In this document: piece by piece, positions 22,861 through 34,290 of the stretch
Numbering within the stretch: the stretch's first letter is position 1
Layout of the letters: every line of letters starts with the position of its first letter
Origin: Isoetes taiwanensis
Taxonomy: Eukaryota; Streptophyta; Lycopodiopsida; Isoetales; Isoetaceae
Direction: 5' to 3'
DNA: 64,000 bases
Assembly: GCA_021234155.1 (NCBI GenBank)
Contig: JAJEKV010000072.1
Location: forward strand, 337,923-401,922
The notes under the pieces: model-generated
The model's database searches: none
The model's input: the letters and a program-made list of their open reading frames with translations, nothing else
Told to the model about the DNA's origin: nothing
Position numbers and translations under genes: made by a program

Positions 22861-23968
22861 GTCCGTAAATCTGAATCGCGAGTCGAGAATCTCAACCGCC
22901 AACAAGTCCAGAGTGTACACTCCCTCTTCTCACAAGGAAGTCGAGAAGTTCTCACTCGCGAGTCGAGAAGAAGGCCTGCACTTCCCCGGACGGCTGGCAA
23001 GCTGAAATATTCTCAACTCGCCACTCCATTCTCAGATGTCTCCCCGCAGCGGGATTTGCTTTGAGTTAGAAATGGAGATTCTCGGAAGCAATTCCTATTC
23101 TTAGTTCTTGTCGGGAGAAAGACATTCCTAGTTATGTTCTGTTAATGCTCGCAATATCTTACTTCCTAACACCCGCCTATGATGATTTCTATCTCGGTTG
23201 TTTGCTACTACTCTAACCACTATTCTCACTTGTGCCCTGCATAAATGTATTCAATTCAACCACAAGCAAAAAAGATAACAAAAACGTAAAACAATACAAA
23301 GGGAAAACAGATAACAGAGAGATTAGTGAGATTAATGAGAAAAACAGAGAATGCTGGAGAACAAAGATTGAGAAATGAGATTAAAAAGGGTATGATATTA
23401 CAAAACATACCGGAAGATTTGTCGGATGAGGAGGAGGCTTCCATGTGGGTATAGTCGCAAAGCAAAGCGTGAATAAGGATTTGTCGGGTCAGAATTGTAT
23501 CGTGGATTAATAAGAGCCTCTAACAACGTAATATAAGTAAAAAATGCAAAGAAAGGACTTACGTAAAACTAAAAAGCAAAGACTAAAAGGGCTCACTTTC
23601 TTCAAAGCAGTAACGCCCGCCGAACACTCAATCAAGGCTGCTGAGAACTTCGGCTACCGGAAGCTGCCCCGATCCGCCACCAAGCCGGCCCGCCATAAGA
23701 TGGCCTTGGAATCGCCGGTTCGATCGAAATACCGATCGAAAAAGGGCGCTTTGAGGAAAAAACAGAGTGATCGAGAAAACAGGGGAGGAAGAATGGTCGG
23801 GGAGAGGAAGAGGGTGCAAGCACTCGGCCGCACCCTCAACCCTCGTAAAAGTGCAATAATAAACTTCCACGCAGGGCCATGCCCTCCATGACGGGCAAGT
23901 AGCGGATTAGCCGACATGGCCACGCTTTCAGCCTCTGAAGAGGCGCCACGTGGCCATGACAAGATATG

Positions 23969-24226
23969 AAAGGTTATGTTATATGTTTATATATGTTATC
24001 TTATGTATTTAATATGGTTTCAATGGTTGAATAGTTTCAATGGTTATATATGGTTACAATGTTTACATATGGTTTAGAATGAGTATGGTTGTATGCTTTA
24101 ATATGGTTTATATGATTTTAGTTAATATGGTTGTATGATTTAATATGGTTATATTTAATATGTTTGTATGGTTTTATATGGTTCATATGGTCATATTTGT
24201 GGTGTTTGGGGCTATATGGTTTTAAT
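23969..24226. repeat. Degenerate TATGGTT-type low-complexity repeat
   Basis: A run of variations on atatggttt(a/c)a and aatatgg runs without interruption between the end of the CG-rich part and the transposase-like gene. It forms a sharp compositional border (CG-rich to AT-rich at about 23.96 kb). Confidence 0.8.
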
Positions 24227-24476
24227 GTGAGCTTTTTCATTCAGGGAGCATGTGAGAGGAGTAAAATGGAGCCAAGGAAGTCCAACAGAGAGCATTGCCC
24301 TAGGCTCCAATGGAGGAAGATGGGTTGCCTTTTTGTTGCACCCTTGCAGCCGCATCACGGATTTGCAGAGGGCATAATAACCGCAGCTTGATCCATTTGA
24401 TAGTGTGAATGATGAAAGGTCGGGAGATGAACATCTTGAGTTGGCATTGTGAAGCTTCTTATCGGTTGATACAATC

Positions 24477-27173
24477 ATGTCCCGTGGAAGCTCCAAAGTG
24501 ATTGCATTGTGTGCTCGTGGCTGCCGGAGTCCCAAGCTCGGCTTGAGATGGCCAATTAGATATATTACACACAAGAATGGTGATACTCTAGAATGCCCTA
24601 CTGAACTACACACCCCAAGGCCCACCCAAGACCATGTGGAAGATTTGGTGGTCGATGAGCATCCTTTGATCACAAGGAAGAGACGCTTATGTTTTTCATA
24701 AAAGGCAGCCAAGGGTGCCCAAGAGGCCTAGAAGTGACAAATATTTAGAAAGGGTGGAAAGTATGGCACCAACCAAAGAAAACCTAGAGGCAATTAGGGG
24801 TCAAGAGTGTTGCAACCTAGATTGCACAAAGGCAAAGCATACAATGTGGATGACCTCGCGGCAGATAAGGTCCCAATACATTGGACAGCTTCAAAAAGAT
24901 AGGATTAATTTCATTTACTCCCTTGTGTAGGAATTCCAGCTATGATGAAAATACAGTGAAGGCTACTATATCAATTGAGGGGCATGAAGGTATGTATGAG
25001 AGCATTGAGATGGATTCTTGGGGTGAGCAAGTCTTCATTTTACGTGATAATCGGGAGCAGGTTAGAAAAGGGCACAGCTTTGTTCCAACATGGTAATGCA
25101 CTCACTTTGAAACCTAGAGCAAATACTCTCAAGGCCATTGCAGCCTCGAGAGCTTTGTGAGATACATGTCTCAATCTATGCCCCACAAGTCAAGGTGAAC
25201 GAAAGCATGGTGAAAAAAGTGGTGCAAAAGAGTGTTGCCACAACACTATATCCAAAAGGAGTGCCTTAAGGAGGTCAACTCCATCCCGAAAACACCGGAG
25301 GTAGGCCTCTTTCTCAATCACATTTCAGCAAGTTATGGAGCACTCACTTCTCGACGGAGTGTCCTACAACACATGCCATTCTCAAAGTGCAACACTTGCA
25401 TTCAACTCAAGGATACACTTGCATCAACCGCAATAGAGAAAGAAAGAATGGCAATTAGGGAGCAATTTGCGATCACCAAAGGGACCAAATATCATGTAGA
25501 CAGCTTGTATTGGCAAAGTGGAGAACATTTTCTCGAGATGCAACGGACAAATTTTTGTGTATAATTCATGATAAGATGGACCAACACAAGACTTTTTTTG
25601 CCAAAGCTAGATCCTTTACCCAAGCTGCTGTCAAAACGCCGATGAAAGTAAGTCCAAGGTGTATTAACACATGGTCATGGAACCGGAACATATGGTCATT
25701 TTGTGCTTGATCTATGGAGAGATGATCCAAACTTCCATGTGAGCTCTATTTTCAAGTGCCCGAGAACACTAGAGAAAGGATCGATAGAAGGGAGGAGGTA
25801 TTCCCCTTCAAGACCCATTTTTGAGGCTTTGATGGATGATCAACCGCTTTGTTACCAAAGGCGATAAAACCTCACATCCAAGGTGTCTAGTGAATCAAGG
25901 AGGACTTGGGATGATTTCCCCTTACTTGAGAAATCGCACCGAGGAGCTATGTGTGTTCAGTTGGACAACCGCTGGAAAGAAAACAAGAATAGATGGATGT
26001 TTGGGGCAATGTCATACTTGGATGCCAGCTTGGAGTATTCAAAGTTGTCAAAGTGGGATTCATGATGGTTGGGCATATGCATGATGATGATATAGATGGA
26101 TTCTTTGAACTTTCTCCACCAAGCTCAAAGAGAAAAACGGACCACTCTCCCCGAACCAATGGATGTGTTTGAGAGCTGCATTGACCCCAACCCAATGGCT
26201 TCTTTGATGGATGAGGTTGCAGATTGGAAATCATTTGTAGAGGGATACTTGCTAGATGGTAAGGACCAGTTGACAGACACACAAAGCCACTTCAGTTCAA
26301 GTTTTGGGTTAGGGATGGAATACCAATCATGCAATATAAGTGGAGACCAGGTGACAAGTTGTGGATGCCTGCACAAGGTATCGAAGTTGTGGCAAAGGGG
26401 TGTCTGGCCGGTGAAGTTCTCATTCCTAAAGGGCAGCTAAAACCACTACCTCCCTTCAAGATACCAAAGACTCTAGCCAACTAGTGAAGGGCATCAAGGA
26501 TTACATAACGACCGGGATGATGTTCTAAAATGGAAAGCACACCTCCACTCTTAAGAAAAATCAAATGGACTCCCTAATCAAGTAATCGGGAGAAAGTTGT
26601 GACATGCTTAGAAACCGAACAGCCATGTGGGAGGGAGCTAAGAGACTGTTCTTCTGCCGTGAGTCAAGATGGGAGGGTTCTCAAGGTGCAAGCACGCCTA
26701 AGAATGCTCACCGGGTCCCAACAAGGGTTCCAAGTGGTTTTGGGAAGTAAGGCCTCAAAGCCAAGTGGTTTGATCTTCCCGAGTGGGATCCCTTTGAGGA
26801 CATCAAGGAAGGATACTTTGTGCTAGTAAGGCCCGATGATGAGGACTGGCCCAATATGGTTAGGGGTGGCACTCTCCGATGTAACCACCACTATGCCCGA
26901 TGGAGAGGAGTTGCGCCCCGGATTCCAAATTCAATATTGGGAGCCCATTGGGAGACACAAGAAGGGCAACTTGAAGGAGCAATACACCGATCACTGGGAG
27001 AAGAAGTGGAGGGCAATTATGCCGAACCCTCAAAGGAGGGAATTGGTGGAGTGTGTGGTATGGTCATATCCAAGTTCTCACATTGCTAAGGACAACACAC
27101 ACAAGATCCCAAGAAGGGAGATGGACAAGGCCATGAGCAACCTCCATGCTTTATCATTGTATGAGGGTAGATA
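24477..27173 (+). pseudogene. Decayed DUF7869-like (RNase H-fold) transposase-type protein
   Basis: Fragments in several plus frames line up in the order seen in a widespread eukaryotic TE-associated family. They are QECCNLDCTKAKH (N-terminal Cys cluster, about 24,805), FSKCNTCIQLKDTLAST (25,379), IIHDKMDQHKT (25,562), VQLDNRWKENKNRWMFGAM (about 25,955) and VGFMMVGHMHDDIDGFF (about 26,050). A C-terminal region follows with MQYKWRPGDKLWMPAQGIEV (26,328), DIKEGYFVLVRPDDEDWPNM (26,800) and QIQYWEPIGRHKKGNLKEQY. The D-x-x-K-T, LDN..ENKN and VGH.HDDID motifs are those expected to form the acidic active site. The family name is from memory and should be checked by search. Stops and frameshifts separate most blocks, so the gene is broken. 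Introns cannot be excluded. Confidence 0.65.
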
Positions 27174-27362
27174 ATATTGAGAAGTCCAAAACTTTCTCAA
27201 CTAGTGGTTTGTAAAATTTATGAGGAAAACAAGTAACCCAATTCTTTTGTGTGTCATGTGTAATTCTATTCAAGCAATCAATTCAAATTTCCTTTTTGGT
27301 GTGTGAGTCCCATTTTCAACCGAGTCCCAAAATTCAAGATTTGTCCCACTTTAATTAAATAC

Positions 27363-28954
27363 TTAATTTGAGAGCAAAGAAAGCGTATTACTACCGTGAT
27401 TAAAACCCTCACCCCGAAGGGTTTTCGGGAAAAACCTTAGTAGCAATAAGGATGTTGACATACCGCACGCTTATATACATAATCACAAGTACATTTTACC
27501 GAGGTTAATGCCTGGATGGGGGGCATAACTCCGTCCACAGATCCATTACCCCCCCTGAGGTACGATCCCAACAAGCCTACAGAGGCCGCGGCTCAAGAGG
27601 CTCATGCAAGGCCCGATGGGGCACAACTAACCGAGCATACCGAGCCCGATATGCTCAGACACGGACAGGCCCGAGGGGCGGACTTTCATCCTCAATGGCT
27701 CGCTGACAAAGACTGATGCACTCAGAAGGAACAAAACCGATAACACTATTAGGCCATGTTGCAATTAAGTTTGTAAAGGTTGGCATTAGGTTAAGTGCTT
27801 AGAAATACTTATATATAAATGACCTTTTGAGAACATTTATTATGTAAAAGCACCACTAAATTACCGACACGCTTTTGCAAGGCATGTGGCTTTGGATCAC
27901 ATTCATTTAGGGATTACTAATGGTGTACATCAAGAATGTAGAAGTGGCAATCCTTCAATTGCATTATTGAGATGATCTTATTTCAACTTTACGGTGCTTT
28001 CACTTCTCACATGATTACTCCATGGATAAATCTAGATCATTGAAAATCGGGGATAATTTCGACATCAATGATCTAAAAATACCACCAATCCGGTGACAAG
28101 ATGCACCGGTTATAGTCCTCCCAAGATTTGAACCCGAAGCTACACCACTAGGCCCAAAAAGAATTATATGTACATATAGGTCTAGTATCCTTATGTGTGC
28201 TTGCACCACCATGTACCTACAATCCTCACAATTTTGTGGACGTCCTATGAAAGTTCACTTCAAATTGCAACTAGAATGCTGAAATAGCTTGGAGCAAATT
28301 CAACCTAGTAAAATATTAGATTGCTACAGTTTTTGGCCTATAGCTCATGACTCTAGCCTACAATGCAAGATTTCCTCAGCAGACTAGCATTCCTAGACTC
28401 TCAATATATGGTCATTCCTCACCAGACCAACATATCAGAGTACCTATTCATGTTGCACCTTTGGCTTATTCTCAACTTCGAAGCCTGCCATAGCCGAGGA
28501 GTTTACACTTGGCAAAGATAATGGTACCACACCTAGGCTAAATTGATGTCCTACAAGAAGAAACTTTGCCAAAAAACAAGATGCTCTAAAAATAAAATAT
28601 GTGCACTATATAAGCCCTAAGTCATAGAACACACCAATGAGACCTACGAAAAAAAAAAACTACAATAGCAACCAAATTATCCTACACACTAAAAACCTAT
28701 AGTCCTTTCGCTCACTCTCTTTGCTTTCCCCATCAAACGTTTCCACACTATTGTAACTTAGCCATTTGTCTATGTTTTTTAGTGTTATTACAACCAAGAA
28801 TGCCACAAAGGAACATGCCATTTTATATCTTTTGTTAGTTCTTATTATCATTGACCTTCTGTCTGCAGATTATTTTAAGAGACATTTAAGCATTAAGTAT
28901 GTGCATCCATTTCATCATATTTGAAGATATAGTCCATTCCGTTCCGGCTTGTGG
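27363..28954. other. Intergenic DNA between the composite block and the gypsy element
   Basis: AT-rich, with no recognised gene. The open frame at 27,516-27,716 is short and without family signal. Confidence 0.5.
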
Positions 28955-28959
28955 CATTC
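28955..28959. repeat. Target-site duplication CATTC (left)
   Basis: CATTC immediately precedes the LTR start TGTTACGAACC and matches 37,377-37,381 after the other LTR. Confidence 0.85.
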
Positions 28960-30960
28960 TGTTACGAACCAAAATTTTAGTACCAAAAATTTCGATTTGT
29001 ATTCACATCAAACCATCAGAGTACACAGAACAAGTACTGCCTCCCACGAGGCTATATACATGAAAACCACGTATACAGATAACAAGACGACAACACAAGA
29101 TAACTAAATGCACACGTACGCTCCACCAGCTATCAAACAACCTGCACAAGCTTCCACGTGTTAATAACATGCATAAGAGTTATCCGGTAGTGTCAACACG
29201 AAGCAATGACTGATGGACTGCAAGAATACACATATGGAATCCACCACACGCATTCATAGCATCCGCCAAGGCATTACACCCCGCCATATCTAGACAAGAC
29301 ATCGCCTAGAACCCCGCGACCGGTGGACCCAATGTCGTGGAGAAATGCAGGCATTATAAGGACTGGCTACTCGGGATCGTTGGTTCCGCGATGCCCCTCG
29401 CCCCATACCAACATAAGCTTTACCTCACAAGTACCTCCCGCTCTTATTTAGACACCAAGACGCCATCTAATATCATGCCCCTCGCATAAAACTCCCTTGG
29501 TAGCAAGCTATCAGGCTCACCCCAAGATCATTAAGATATCGCAAAGTGGAGCACCGGTACAATGGATACTGCCATGGTTGTTTGCAGAGAGGCATATGAT
29601 ATTGTCCCATACCAATACCATTAGCCTACCTCACCAAAGACTCTCACGAGGCATCCGAGAGAACAAGCATAAGCTCATCCCCACAAGAGAGTAAGTAGAG
29701 GCTACAACCCATATTAGATACCTGGATCACGACATTTAAGACTCTTAAACTAGTATTATAAGGCTTCAAGAAGGAGGGGCATAGTTCACGTAATCACATG
29801 GGTTCAAGGCAACATAATCGCCCAAAGAAGGTCCATCACAAAGTCGGGCTTTTATTTAAGGAGGCCTCAATTCTTTAAGGTAAACTATCAAGATTCAGCA
29901 AGCAAGCAGATCATCCACATGAAGCCGATAATCTACCAAGCCCATGAATGTAAGGCTTACCGAATTAAGTCCAATCGTACGCAACTCCGCAATACACAAA
30001 TATTCGTGCCTTGAATCCTTCAATCCCATTCCTTATGTCGATCTCCTTACTTCTGCCTGCGCTTCTTTTTTTTTTTTCTTCCCCGCTTCCTACCGCTTCC
30101 TTTCCTCAGGAATCCCGACCGCCGTAACCCAGTTCTCCAATCATGGCTAAGCTTACGTGGCACCGCCTCGGCGGCAAGTGTGATTCTCGCTGCATCAACC
30201 CGCCTCTCATCTGAACCGGATTCTCTTATCTATAATCCGCCGGCTGCGGCTAATTTCCGCCCGGGTTCTCGTCAGCCGGATCCTTGATGGGAACCCTGCC
30301 AACGCGGGCGTAGCCACGCGGCGAGATAATCGGCCGCAACACGGCCCGGTGGGAAGCAGATCCGGTGGCCTGTGTTTTCCTGTGCCAACCCATCAATGCT
30401 GTAGGAGGAGTCGCAGGTGGCATCCCCCGATTAAGGGTGCTTTCCCATGGACGGCCGGACCTGGATGAGGTCAGGCCCAGGGCCAAAAGTATTCGTCGGG
30501 ATTATTTTATAAACGAGGTTCTTAACCTCAGCCACTCCGGTTCTCAGCTCATGGGAACATCAGAAAAGCAGATCAGACCTTCAGGAAACCTGGAGGTTTT
30601 ATGCCCATGGGAAAGCACCCTAAAGGGGTGCTCACCTTTTTAACATACAATGGTTTTTAAACCATTAAGATACTCATAACTTTAGATAAATATAACCCAA
30701 CATATATTGCCTTGTTGTTATTTATTCTCTAGAGACAAACTCTTAACGGCCAAAGCTATTCACTATAGCCATGCAGCAAGGCAACCCGGGCCCCTAGTCC
30801 GTCTCCTGGCCATGGTGCACCACTGCCTTTAAGCTAGACTAGGGCCATGCGACCATTACACATCTATGGCCCAAATACCATAGAACATTCCATTATGCCA
30901 AACATTAATATGCATGCACAATATCAAACAATGGTCTGCCAATATATTTTAGGCATAATA
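28960..30960 (-). repeat. 3' LTR of the gypsy element (2,001 bp including a nested MITE)
   Basis: It is homologous over its length to 35,558-37,376. Removing the 186-bp MITE and its 3-bp duplication leaves 1,812 bp against 1,819 bp in the partner. Its outer terminus next to the polypurine tract reads ATA where the partner has ACA. Confidence 0.93.
30432..30623. mobile_element. 186-bp Tourist-like (PIF/Harbinger) MITE with TAA duplication
   Basis: The segment 30,435-30,620 is absent from the partner LTR. It starts gggtgctttcccatgg and ends with the exact inverted copy ccatgggaaagcaccc, giving 16-bp perfect terminal inverted repeats. TAA flanks both sides (30,432-30,434 and 30,621-30,623), and the empty site in the other LTR (gattaaagggg) has TAA once. 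Short length, GGG-starting TIRs and a 3-bp TAA duplication fit the Tourist/Harbinger class. No coding capacity. Confidence 0.9.
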
Positions 30961-30962
30961 TT

Positions 30963-30976
30963 ACTCCCCCCTTGGG
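30963..30976 (-). other. Polypurine tract
   Basis: The minus strand reads CCCAAGGGGGGAGT directly before the 3' LTR. This is the expected position and composition of the primer for plus-strand DNA synthesis. Confidence 0.8.
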
Positions 30977-30986
30977 ATTCGTGTCC

Positions 30987-32353
30987 TCAAGAATCGGCTC
31001 CAGACCATTGAGCCATAACATCCAGATATTGAGTCATGAAACGACATCTCCCACTCCCACGCCGCCCCGAGATGTGTCTATGTTTCCACTTCACCGTAAA
31101 TTCCATCCGGGTCTCTTTTGGCAGATCCGCACTATCCGGGAATTCAATATTCTTTTCGTGGGTAGGAATTCTATCCAACTCCACCATGTGTTCCTGAGAA
31201 GGCACAACATTCGCAGCTTTCCCCAGAGCTGGTCGCAACTGGCTCACATGGAAAACTGGATGAATGTCCACATTCGGTGGAAGTTGCAACTTGAAGGCAA
31301 CATCACTATATTTCTTCAAAATCTTATACCTGACCATCGATCTTTGGGAGGGTTTTGGTTTCTTTCCCCGCAAGCAATGGCAATATTGTTTTTCTTTTTG
31401 ATTTGCAAGGAAGACCACACCTAAGGTACACCATCCGACCTTCATGTAGCTCGACGGGGTCTCGACAAATTGGCACGTGCCTTGCCCGATCCCGGGCCTG
31501 TCTCATATGCAATTGACACAACCCAAGTGTCACATCCATGCCTTCAAGCATACTTATAGCAAGCATCAATTTTCAGCCCACCAAAACCAAGCGATATGTG
31601 TCCTTCGATTTCTCCCAAACATAGCCACAAACGGCTAGTCTTGATGCTCATAGAACCCATTATTGTAAGCAAAACTCTACAATAGGCAAATAGTTCTCCG
31701 ATCCGATTGTTGAGTGGCCACATAAGATCTCAAAGATATCCTCCGTAATCTGATTCATTCTTTTCGCTTTTGCCCATCCGCTTCCTGGATGATCTCCACT
31801 AGAGAACTCAAGAGTGCATCTTAATGCAGAGAACACCACGCCAGAAATTCCTAGTGAATTTCACATCTCGATCGCTACAATAGCTTTGATAATCCAAAAT
31901 GGGAAATACATGTCGTAAATAAGCCTTGGCCACCGCCAAGTTATCAAAGATTCTTTTGTCGAGGTATAAAGCGTGCATACTTCATCAACCTATCCACAAT
32001 GACAAGTATCCGAGTATAGTGATGCATAGTACGAGGTAATTTCACAATGAAATCCATAGAGATTTCACTCCATCTCCTCCGCACAGCCGTGCAGAGGTTG
32101 CAATAGCCCCGAGTTTTGCCTCGACTCGCTTTAACCTGGCCGACAAGTTTCACAAACTTTTACATATTCCCTGCACATCCTCTTCCAAGCTAGGCCAGTA
32201 AAACATTCTCTTGAGCGATTCATAGGTTTTCCACTCACCTCTATGCCCATCATAAGGTGCATCGTGGAATTCGCTCAATACTTGCTTCCTCAAAATGTCA
32301 ACAAAAGAACATAAATACTTTATGATACCGTGAGTCCATCCTGGATATCCCAA
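30987..32353 (-). pseudogene. Gypsy integrase with C-terminal tail, frameshifted
   Basis: On the minus strand, SEFHDAPYDGHRG and TYESLKRMFYWPSLEEDVQ form the H2C2 zinc-binding start (about 32,280-32,190). WSEISMDFIVKLPRT, the first catalytic Asp of the DDE core, lies near 32,060. The C-terminal domain follows with DRARHVPICRDPVELHEGRM near 31,475, then RYKILKKYSDVAFKLQLPP, HPVFHVSQLRPALGKAANVV and the tail LPKETRMEFTVKWKHRHISG near 31,100. The last segment resembles the tail/chromodomain-like ending of plant chromoviruses. The middle of the core (31,560-31,940) is disrupted, and the remaining Asp and Glu cannot be read in one frame. Confidence 0.85.
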
Positions 32354-32409
32354 GCATCGTGTAACTTGGATAGATGTCGATACTCAAAATATAGGCATCC
32401 AAGTCATAT

Positions 32410-33530
32410 GCTTGCTTAAATCAGGACACCAAAGCAATTTCACATTGAACCATCACATTTACTTCCCGAACCCTAGAAAGAGCATCAGCAATAGGATTCT
32501 TTTTCCCGGGAAGATGTTCAACATGAAAATGAAATTGAGAAAGAAAGTCCAACCATCTAGCTTGCCTTGGACTTACCTCGGCCTGGCTTTGCAGGAATTT
32601 CAACGGTTTATGATCCGTATAGAACACAAACTCACACTTATTGCGGAGATAATGTTTCCAGACTTTGAGCGCATGAACCATTGCCAGTAACTCCTGCTCA
32701 TAGGTGGAATAGTTCTTCTCTACGCCACCACCCTACCATCCTACATGAGAACAACACCAATGGCATAACCACATGCATCCATGTAAACCTCATAAGGTTT
32801 GCTCATGTCTGGAATCAACAGAATACGTGCTGAGGTCAGCAACCTCTTCAACATATCCATTGCCTACTGCTGCTTCACCGTCCATTGCCACTGGACATTA
32901 GTTTTCAACAACATAGTCAAAGCAGCTGCAATCTTGGCAAACTTCCAGACAAATCTGCGATAATAACTGGCCAATCCCAAGAAACTACGCAACTCAGATA
33001 TATTCTTTGGCACATGCCAAGACTGAATTGCCTCCGTCTTCTTGGGATCTACAGCTACACCTTCACCAGATACAATGTGGCCCAAATATTCCACCTGTGC
33101 TTTCAGAAATTCACACTTTGACATTTTTGCATACAACTTATGCTGTCTGAGCAGAGTTAACACAGAGCGCAAATGATTCAAATGCTCCTCTAAGGTTTTG
33201 CTATACACCAGGATATCATCTAAAAATACTTCAACAAAAGTATCAAGACACCCTGCAAAAACCTCATTCATCATTCTGGAAAAAGTAGCAGGAGCATTCG
33301 TTAGTCCAAAAGGCATCACCAAAAATTCAAAATGACCAAAGGTGGTCCTGAAGGCAATCTTATGTACATCTGACTCCTTCACCCTTATTTGGTGGTAACC
33401 ACTGCACAAATCCAACTTAGAAAAGTATTTAGCTCCTGTTAATCTATCCATAATCTCGTCAAATCTAGGCAAAGGGTACCTATTCTTGATCGCGATCTTA
33501 TTCAAAGGTAACGATAATCAATGCACATCC
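32410..33530 (-). pseudogene. Gypsy reverse transcriptase and RNase H
   Basis: A 213-aa frame (33,505-32,864) carries the RT palm: [63 protein letters not shown] with the catalytic DD pair, [16 protein letters not shown], and [15 protein letters not shown] of the connection. A second frame (32,681-32,421) holds the RNase H end: MVHALKVWKHYLRN, YTDHKPLKFL, RQARWLDFLSQF and NPIADALSRV. It breaks between the two near 32,700-32,860. Within the RT palm all canonical motifs are unbroken, in contrast to neighbouring domains. Confidence 0.95.
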
Positions 33531-34290
33531 GCATTGATCCGGCCCTTTTTCTTGACTAGAATGACAGAGCACCATAAGGGGATTTGCTAGGTCTCACAAA
33601 CCCTTTGGCTAACAGCTCATGAACCGCTTCTTTACCTCCTCTTGCTCCAATATGGACAATCTATAAGGGCTATTTAAACATGTGTTTGATCCGTGCTCTA
33701 AATCAATCTCATGTTCAATCTCTACTAGGTGGAAGGCCTTCGTGTAGTTCCTCAAGGAACACATCCTGAAATTCATACAATGATCCTCGCAACTCTCTCG
33801 CTTTTGAATTTCTACGACCTCACTATCAAGACTCATATGACAAAGACTCAAAAGCGGGATAACATTCATCAATAAATAGAAGAAAACATTGATTGGAAGA
33901 TTTACGCATCAGCTTTTGACCTGAAAGCTTTAATTTACACGATCTTAGAAGCTCCGCCAATGGACTCCCTTGCAGATAGATCTCACGCCCATCGCGGTTT
34001 CAGCCACACCGGTGAGTGTTCCAATCTATTGCAAGAGGGGTTAACCCACAGAAACCATGTTATCCCTAGCACCACATCATACCGCCAACATCCAAGAGGT
34101 CAAAATTTTTTTCTTGGTATCCTTGAATACACAAGGACACCCCTAACAGCCTTTTACGATCCTCCCACCGAGAATCATTCACAAAAGGCCCATATACCTT
34201 GTACTTATTAGTCTTTACACAAGGTAGGTGCAGTTCTTCCACCAACTTAGAAGATATAAACATGTCAAGAGCCACAATCATGATTCTCGC
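33531..34290 (-). pseudogene. Gypsy protease and pro-RT linker, frameshifted
   Basis: Minus-strand fragments give MFISSKLVEELHLPCVKTNK after the degenerate Asp-Ser-Gly region (about 34,270), then LGVSLCIQGYQEKNFDLLDV, which is typical of the retropepsin-like domain of plant gypsy elements. From 33,872 the linker into RT contains HGSNTCLNSPYRL and QEEVKKRFM, resembling the P-Y-R and E-E-L-K-K-Q motifs before RT. The active-site triad cannot be read as a whole. Confidence 0.7.

Larger units (their letters stand above)
15993..22980. repeat. Family of about 20-bp palindromes, core CTCGACTCGCGAAGTCGAG
   Basis: About twenty occurrences share arms TTCTCGACT / AGTCGAGAA around a TCGCGA-like centre. 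Positions include about 15,993, 16,120, 16,241, 17,250, 17,303, 19,012, 19,065, 19,114, 19,182, 19,237, 19,303, 21,863, 22,065, 22,143, 22,348, 22,630, 22,800, 22,875 and 22,930. Copies vary mainly by 1-2 nt gains or losses at the centre or by CG to CA changes (CTCACGAAGTCGAG). They occur inside otherwise unrelated local repeats, so the palindrome is the unit kept in common. None is seen outside this block. Confidence 0.85.
15086..27362. mobile_element. Candidate large composite DNA element, CG-rich, palindrome-studded, bounded by a 20-bp inverted repeat
   Basis: The 20-mer at 15,086-15,105 (gtatttaattaaagtgggac) is the exact reverse complement of 27,343-27,362. Most of the enclosed 12.3 kb (about 15.4-23.9 kb) is strikingly CG-rich and contains tandem arrays, a recurrent 20-bp palindrome and broken minus-strand ORFs. 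The right part (24.3-27.2 kb) encodes a decayed transposase-like protein on the plus strand. No matching target-site duplication is visible next to the 20-mers, and the match does not extend. It may therefore be chance or a shared smaller repeat. Unity of the block is an inference. Confidence 0.35.

Noticed and set aside
15993-22980. CRISPR-like array of short repeats
   Set aside because: The repeats are palindromes at irregular spacing inside larger tandem units, with no uniform spacers, and the genome context is plant nuclear with spliced genes.
15400-23960. Bacterial contamination or horizontally acquired bacterial segment because of high CG content
   Set aside because: No long intact ORFs, no bacterial gene families, and tandem repeats and broken frames typical of plant repeats. 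It is flanked on both sides by plant sequence without abrupt vector or contig junctions.
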